From: an uncultured Acidobacteriota bacterium
GTDB lineage: Bacteria > Acidobacteriota > Vicinamibacteria > Vicinamibacterales > SCN-69-37
Length of the DNA: 19,567 nucleotides
Direction: 5' to 3'
Assembly: GCA_937880585.1 (NCBI GenBank)
Contig: CALFMR010000044.1
Location: 1-19,567, forward strand
The notes under the pieces are model-generated. The model did not search any database, was not told the origin of the DNA, and worked only from the letters and a program-made list of their open reading frames with translations. Shown here piece by piece: positions 15,982 to 19,567 of the stretch. Positions within the stretch are counted from its first letter, which is position 1. Each line of letters opens with the position of its first letter. The translations under genes and the position numbers were made by a program.

Positions 15982-17079
15982 ATGTCGAGCGAGACGTTCG
16001 TTCCCCCGTCGCCGCCGTCGATCCTGCCGTCGACGAACGAGCTCGAACAGATTCGCTACGCGCTCGATCAGGCCGCCATCGTCGCAACGACCGACGTGAC
16101 CGGGCGCATCAAGTACGTCAACGATAAATTCTGCGAGATCTCGAAGTATCCGCGCGGGGCCCTGCTCGGGCAGGACCATCGCCTCCTCAATTCCGGCTAC
16201 CACAGCAAGGCGTTCATCCGCGAGCTCTGGCACACGATCGCGCACGGGCGCATCTGGCGAGGCGAGCTCCGCAACCGCGCGAGCGACGGCTCGTTCTACT
16301 GGGTGGACACGACCATCGTGCCCTTCCTCGACGAGCGCGGCAAACCGTGGCAGTACCTCGCCATCCGCTACGACATCACCGCGCGCAAGCTGCAGGAAGC
16401 GCGGCTGCGCGAGCAGGCGGCGCTCACGAGCCTCGGCGAACTGGCCGCGGTCGTGGCGCACGAAGTGCGCAATCCCCTCGCCGGCATCCGCGGCGGCGTG
16501 CAGCTGCTCGGGTCGCTCCTGCCGGAGGACGCCGACGGCCGCGATCTCATCGGCGACATCGTCGCGCGCATCGACTCGCTCAACGCCGTGCTCAGCGACC
16601 TCCTCGTGTTCGCGCGCATGCGCGCGCCGCGGCGGTCGGAGGTCGACGTCGCCGCCTTTCTGTCCGACCTGGGCGCCTGGATGGCGCTCGACCCGGCCAT
16701 GCGCGGTGTCCGGCTGCGCGTGTCCGGCCACGCGGATCGCACGATCGACGCCGACGCGGATCAGTTGCGGCTCGTGTTCAGCAACCTGCTGCTGAACGCC
16801 GCGCAGGCGATGAACAATGACGGCACCATCGACGTGGTCGTCGACGACGATGACGCCGGCGGGGTGGTGTTGACCGTGACCGATCGCGGCCCCGGCATTC
16901 CCGAAGAGCTGCGCGAGCGCGTCTTCGAGCCCTTCTTCACGACGCGGCACCGCGGTACGGGGCTCGGTCTGCCGACGGCGAAGCGTGTCGTCGAAGCGCA
17001 TGGCGGTGAGATCTCCGTGCTCGATGCGCCGGGCGGCGGCGCAGCCGTGCGTATCCACCTGCCGCAGCGCCAAGCGTAG
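15982..17079 (+). CDS. Soluble PAS-domain sensor histidine kinase
   Basis: This 365-residue kinase has no membrane segments. Its PAS domain (about 20-135) contains DVTGRIKYVNDKFCEISKY, GYHSKAFIRELWHTI and YWVDTTIVPFLDERGKPWQY. A HisKA domain follows with the phosphoacceptor His160 in VAHEVRNPLAG, then a HATPase domain with the N box NLLLNAAQAM (Asn272), the G1 box DRGPGIPEE (301-309) and TGLGLPTAKRVVEAHGG (G2, from 326). It should autophosphorylate on His160 in response to an intracellular cue detected by the PAS domain and phosphorylate the divergently encoded NtrC-type regulator. The ligand or cofactor of the PAS domain is not evident. The start at 15982 is chosen because the longer open frame overlaps the regulator. 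The Shine-Dalgarno match (AGGA, 13 bases upstream) is weak, so the exact start is not certain. Confidence 0.9.
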   Translation: MSSETFVPPSPPSILPSTNELEQIRYALDQAAIVATTDVTGRIKYVNDKFCEISKYPRGALLGQDHRLLNSGYHSKAFIRELWHTIAHGRIWRGELRNRASDGSFYWVDTTIVPFLDERGKPWQYLAIRYDITARKLQEARLREQAALTSLGELAAVVAHEVRNPLAGIRGGVQLLGSLLPEDADGRDLIGDIVARIDSLNAVLSDLLVFARMRAPRRSEVDVAAFLSDLGAWMALDPAMRGVRLRVSGHADRTIDADADQLRLVFSNLLLNAAQAMNNDGTIDVVVDDDDAGGVVLTVTDRGPGIPEELRERVFEPFFTTRHRGTGLGLPTAKRVVEAHGGEISVLDAPGGGAAVRIHLPQRQA

Positions 17080-17105
17080 CCTCGAGGGCGCCGGTCGTCT
17101 GCGCG

Positions 17106-17627
17106 TCACGCGTGCTTCGCGCGTGGCGCGGTCGTGGGAGGCTCTTCGACGCGCGGCGCGGCGATCGCATCGGCATCGGCCGGTGCATGCCGGACCGTGA
17201 GCACGGGGCATGGCGCGCGTCGCACGACGGCCTCGGCCACGCTTCCGAGGATCACGTGCGCCAATCCGCGCCGGCCGTGCGTCCCGACGATCAGCAGATC
17301 GATCTGTTCGCGCATCGCGTAGTCGATGATCGCCTGGACGGGCGTTTCGAAGCCGGCGATGGGCGTCGAGACGTGCAGGACGGCCTCGTCGGCGCCCGCG
17401 AGCGCCTCGAGGTCATGGCGTGCGCTCGCCTCCGCCTCCTGCTGCAGATCGGGCGCGAGCGCGACGTATCCCTCGATGCCCGTGGTCGCCGCGAGGGGCA
17501 TCTGCACGACGTGCAACAGGTGCAGCGTCGCGCCGCACTGGCGCGCGAGCGCGCGGCCGTACTGGAGCGCCGCGGCCGAGCAGTCGCTGAAATCCGTGGC
17601 GACGAGAATCCGATGGAACACGGTCAT
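17106..17627 (-). CDS. Universal stress protein, UspA family
   Basis: This 173-residue single-domain UspA protein has the family start VFHRILVATDFSDCSAAALQYG and the C-terminal ATP-binding loop VGTHGRRGLAHVILGSVAEAV, which fits the G-2x-G-9x-G-S/T pattern, followed by RRAPCPVLTVR. It may bind ATP and form dimers in the cytosol. The family role is stress survival, and the specific process here is unknown. The start at 17627 is supported by GGGAGG four bases upstream. The longer frame to 17756 runs into noncoding sequence. The acidic/Ala-Pro tail (ADADAIAAPRVEEPPTT) is a flexible extension. It converges on the histidine kinase with a 26-base gap, and lies 175 bases downstream of the TIM-barrel gene, so it likely has its own promoter. 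Confidence 0.9.
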   Translation of the reverse strand: MTVFHRILVATDFSDCSAAALQYGRALARQCGATLHLLHVVQMPLAATTGIEGYVALAPDLQQEAEASARHDLEALAGADEAVLHVSTPIAGFETPVQAIIDYAMREQIDLLIVGTHGRRGLAHVILGSVAEAVVRRAPCPVLTVRHAPADADAIAAPRVEEPPTTAPRAKHA

Positions 17628-17631
17628 GGCG

Positions 17632-17637
17632 CCTCCC
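17632..17637 (-). promoter_or_regulatory. Ribosome binding site for uspA-like gene
   Basis: GGGAGG on the minus strand lies four bases before the ATG at 17627 and decides the start over the longer reading. Confidence 0.65.
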
Positions 17638-17735
17638 TGAACGACGCGGCGTGGATGCGCGCGTGTCGTGAGGGAAGACTGCAAGCGACATGCCCACGAA
17701 CCGGCCGCCGATCCGCCAGCCGGCGGCGCATTCGA

Positions 17736-17752
17736 CCCGGACATTTTCCGGG
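17736..17752 (-). terminator. Small hairpin in the gap after the TIM-barrel gene
   Basis: CCCGGA (17736-17741) and TCCGGG (17747-17752) pair around a five-base loop inside the 175-base gap between the TIM-barrel gene and the stress protein gene. There is no T-tract, so termination is only a possibility. The rest of the gap holds no gene that I can support. Confidence 0.3.
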
Positions 17753-17802
17753 GCACCGTGGAAAATCACACGCGATTCGGCGCGATGGCCAGGTCTGCAG
17801 CG

Positions 17803-18612
17803 TTAAAGGGCAAGTCGATCAATGGCGCGAACGTAGGCCTCGCGCAGGTACGTGTCGATCGGGTCGATGGCCGGGCACGACAGCTCGAGCATGATCCAGC
17901 CGTCGAAATGCGCCGCGCGGAGGCTCGAGGCGATCTCGGACCAATCGATCGTGCCGAGGCCTGGCGGCAGGTGGTCGTCGTGGTGACCGTGATTGTCGCT
18001 GGCGTGGACGTGCCGCAGTCGGGTGCCGGCGACCTCGACGAGCGCGTGCCAGTGACGGCCGAGTGCCGCGTGACCGGTGTCGAGGCAGACGCCGACCGAC
18101 GCGGGCAGATCGTGGATCACGAATGCGAATTCAGTTGGCGCGCCGCCGATGAGATGCGGCAGCGGCGACTCGACGACGAGCGTCGTGCCCTGGCGCGCGC
18201 AGTGGTCCGCCAGCGCCGTGAGGCTATGCACGGCATCATCGAGCCTCGCCTGCACGTCGTGCGCGTGGCGCGGCAAGTCGCTTGGGTGCGCGACGACGAT
18301 CCATCCGCCCAGCCGCGCGATGGCGTCGGCCGACGCCATCGCGGCCGAAAGCGCGGCGCGGCGGTGGTGTGGATCGGGATGGGCGAGATCGAGCGCTCCG
18401 CCGAACGGTGCGTGAATCGAAACGGCCTCGAGAGACGCCTCGCCGATGGCGCGCGCGAGATCGGTCACGGCGTCCCGCTGCTCCGGATCGAAATGCCGCG
18501 CCGGCGTATCGACTTCGATGCCCGTCGCGCCGGCCGTGCGGATGGCTGGCAGCACACTGGCGATCGGCCGGTCGATGCACACGCCCGTGGCGATGCCAAG
18601 CCGCCAGCTCAT
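17803..18612 (-). CDS. Sugar phosphate isomerase/epimerase-like TIM-barrel protein
   Basis: This 269-residue protein belongs to the xylose-isomerase-like TIM-barrel superfamily (AP_endonuc_2 domain; IolE, hydroxypyruvate isomerase and endonuclease IV relatives). The expected metal-ligand positions are visible: VVESPLP (Glu), VCLDTGH (Asp and His), HVHASDNHGHHDDH (His-rich) and MLELS (Glu). The barrel begins with RLGIATGVCIDRPIASVLPAI and GIEVDTPARHF. The substrate cannot be told from sequence. The start at 18612 overlaps the preceding unknown gene by four bases (ATGA), so translation is coupled and the two proteins probably share a task. Reading 219 bases further upstream only extends into that neighbour. 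The superfamily also contains deoxyribonuclease-type enzymes, so a sugar substrate is likely but not certain. Confidence 0.78.
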   Translation of the reverse strand: MSWRLGIATGVCIDRPIASVLPAIRTAGATGIEVDTPARHFDPEQRDAVTDLARAIGEASLEAVSIHAPFGGALDLAHPDPHHRRAALSAAMASADAIARLGGWIVVAHPSDLPRHAHDVQARLDDAVHSLTALADHCARQGTTLVVESPLPHLIGGAPTEFAFVIHDLPASVGVCLDTGHAALGRHWHALVEVAGTRLRHVHASDNHGHHDDHLPPGLGTIDWSEIASSLRAAHFDGWIMLELSCPAIDPIDTYLREAYVRAIDRLAL

Positions 18613-19295
18613 GGGCGCGCCCGCCACATGGCGACGCGCGCGACGAGCGCGCGCCGGTCGTCGTCCAGGTCGTGTCCGCAGCCGCTTTCGGGACAGATAC
18701 CCTTCTCGCGCGATGAGACGCAGTTGAAGTCGATGAGCCGATCGTGGCCCGTGAGCACGAGGCCGGCGAAGACGCGCACGTCGAAGTCCGCGCGCGTGCG
18801 CGCGTCGAGCCGCACCCAGCGATCGCCCCACTGGTGGTCGGCAAGATATTCACGCTCGACGAGCGCCGCAATGCGTGCCGCGCTCCACCCACGCGCGAGC
18901 AGTCCGCGGACGAGGTTCTGCAGGTATTCGGGTTTGAGCAATAGATCGTTGGGCTCGACGAGCGGCCGCGCGAGGCACGGCGGCAGGTCGGGCACGCCAT
19001 ATATGGCTGCGCGATCGATCGCCCGTCGTTCGGCGGCGAAGGCTTGGTGGAAGCGCGCGAGCGGTGACGCGCGGTAGTGGCGGATGAGGCGGTCGATGCC
19101 CCGCGAGACGTTCGGCAACGCCAGCGCGCCAGTCCGCGCGGAAGCGCGAGCGGCCGCGAGGTCGCGCCCGCTGAGGAGAAACGTCTCGAGTGATCGGCCA
19201 CGGCGCGGCAGGGCCGCGAGCGGCGGCAGCGCCGCCACGGCCGATCCGAAGATGTCCGGCCGTGCGCGATGCCACTGATACGCGCTGAAGGCCAT
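18609..19295 (-). CDS. Conserved-looking protein of unknown function with C-terminal Cys motif
   Basis: I do not recognise this protein of about 228 residues. It is Arg/Ala rich and mostly helical, with NVSRGIDRLIRHY, NDLLLKPEYLQNLVRGLLARG and RADFDVRVFAGLVLTGHDRLIDF. Near the end, CVSSREKGICPESGC gives Cys-X8-Cys-X4-Cys followed by GHDLDDD, which could bind a metal. It overlaps the TIM-barrel gene by four bases (ATGA), implying a coupled operon. The ATG at 19295 is the last good start before the frame runs antisense into HsdM-like coding sequence. No Shine-Dalgarno is apparent there, so the true N-terminus may be missing or cut by a junction. Confidence 0.5.
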   Translation of the reverse strand: MAFSAYQWHRARPDIFGSAVAALPPLAALPRRGRSLETFLLSGRDLAAARASARTGALALPNVSRGIDRLIRHYRASPLARFHQAFAAERRAIDRAAIYGVPDLPPCLARPLVEPNDLLLKPEYLQNLVRGLLARGWSAARIAALVEREYLADHQWGDRWVRLDARTRADFDVRVFAGLVLTGHDRLIDFNCVSSREKGICPESGCGHDLDDDRRALVARVAMWRARP

Positions 19296-19567
19296 GCGTA
19301 CGTGCCGCGTGTCGAGCGGATCGCCGACGTGAAGGGCGGCGCCGGTCAGTATTTCACTCCCCGGCCTCTTATCGCCGCCATGGTTGAAGTCATGGCCCCC
19401 AAGCCGGGCCTGACCATCTGCGATCCCGCCTGCGGCACCGGCGGCTTCCTCCTCGCCGCGCACGACTACCTCGCGAAGTTGCCCGGACTCGACAAAGCCC
19501 AGAAGCGCGCGCTGAAGAGCGGCACCTTCCACGGCATCGAACTGGTCGACAGCGTCACGCGCCTCTG
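19269..19567 (+). CDS. hsdM: N6-adenine DNA methylase (HsdM-type), 3' partial and probably N-terminally incomplete
   Basis: The plus-strand frame through the right edge encodes the catalytic core of a type I restriction-modification methylase subunit: GGAGQYFTPRPLIAAMVEV, then ICDPACGTGGFLLAAHDYL. The QYFTPR element and DPACGTGGF (SAM-binding motif I) identify the family with confidence. The frame runs off the right end of the window before the catalytic NPPY/F motif would be reached. The open frame reaches back only to a stop at 19191-19193, and the first ATG is at 19269. About 20 residues before QYFTPR replace the helical N-terminal domain of over 100 residues that a complete HsdM has. The start therefore lies in unrelated sequence antisense to the neighbour, and a truncated gene, insertion boundary or chimeric join is likely. 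Codon choice is somewhat less G/C-skewed than in the rest of the window. Confidence 0.72.
   Translation, partial: MPLIRAEGHAYVPRVERIADVKGGAGQYFTPRPLIAAMVEVMAPKPGLTICDPACGTGGFLLAAHDYLAKLPGLDKAQKRALKSGTFHGIELVDSVTRL

Noticed and set aside
19296..19532. N-terminal extension of the minus-strand unknown protein to 19532
   Set aside because: This part is antisense to the HsdM motifs QYFTPR and DPACGTGGF, which are certainly coding on the plus strand.

Overview
This is a GC-rich, densely coding bacterial window with gaps mostly under 180 bases and no gene-free stretch over 300 bases. The codons are strongly G/C-ending. A member of Acidobacteriota (Vicinamibacterales-like), probably from a metagenome, is my best guess. 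It rests on general style: the intergenic TGAA-loop hairpin with GAACTNN heptamers, the DUF4870-type protein, and the redoxin-TlpA fusions. No marker gene confirms it. I saw no tRNA, rRNA, CRISPR array or insertion sequence.

Left part (1-8127): the 3' part of a D-erythronate dehydrogenase-like gene (denD) meets a convergent pair on the minus strand, a DCC-family thiol protein and a TAXI-type TRAP solute-binding protein. A plus-strand group of three exported proteins follows: a redoxin-TlpA lipoprotein, its tandem paralogue with altered cysteines, and an unknown secreted protein. A convergent multi-pass HTTM-like membrane protein, a small DUF4870/Tic20-like membrane protein and a YidD-like protein come next.

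Centre (8128-13012): after a short intergenic region with heptamer repeats and a hairpin, the minus strand carries a complete pyruvate (2-oxoacid) dehydrogenase operon in the order pdhA-pdhB-pdhC-lpdA. The junctions are tight and several starts are GTG with good Shine-Dalgarno sites. The four proteins would form E1 (alpha and beta), E2 and E3 of one complex that makes acetyl-CoA and NADH from pyruvate.

Right part (13013-19567): a membrane-anchored protein with an NlpC/P60-like C-terminus comes first. Next is a divergent two-component pair, an NtrC-type sigma-54 activator and a soluble PAS histidine kinase. A UspA protein and a translationally coupled pair (unknown protein plus sugar-phosphate isomerase/epimerase-like TIM barrel) follow on the minus strand. 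At the extreme right edge the plus strand abruptly becomes the catalytic core of an HsdM-type N6-adenine methylase. It has no N-terminal domain and overlaps the unknown gene head to head, so this looks like a gene truncation, an insertion boundary or an assembly junction.

The most notable items are the structurally conserved hairpin repeat found twice, the tandem redoxin-TlpA cassette with diverged active sites, the unclassified membrane-anchored cysteine-peptidase-like protein, the unknown protein coupled to the TIM barrel, and the HsdM junction. I did not find convincing evidence of a wholly new defence or mobile system.
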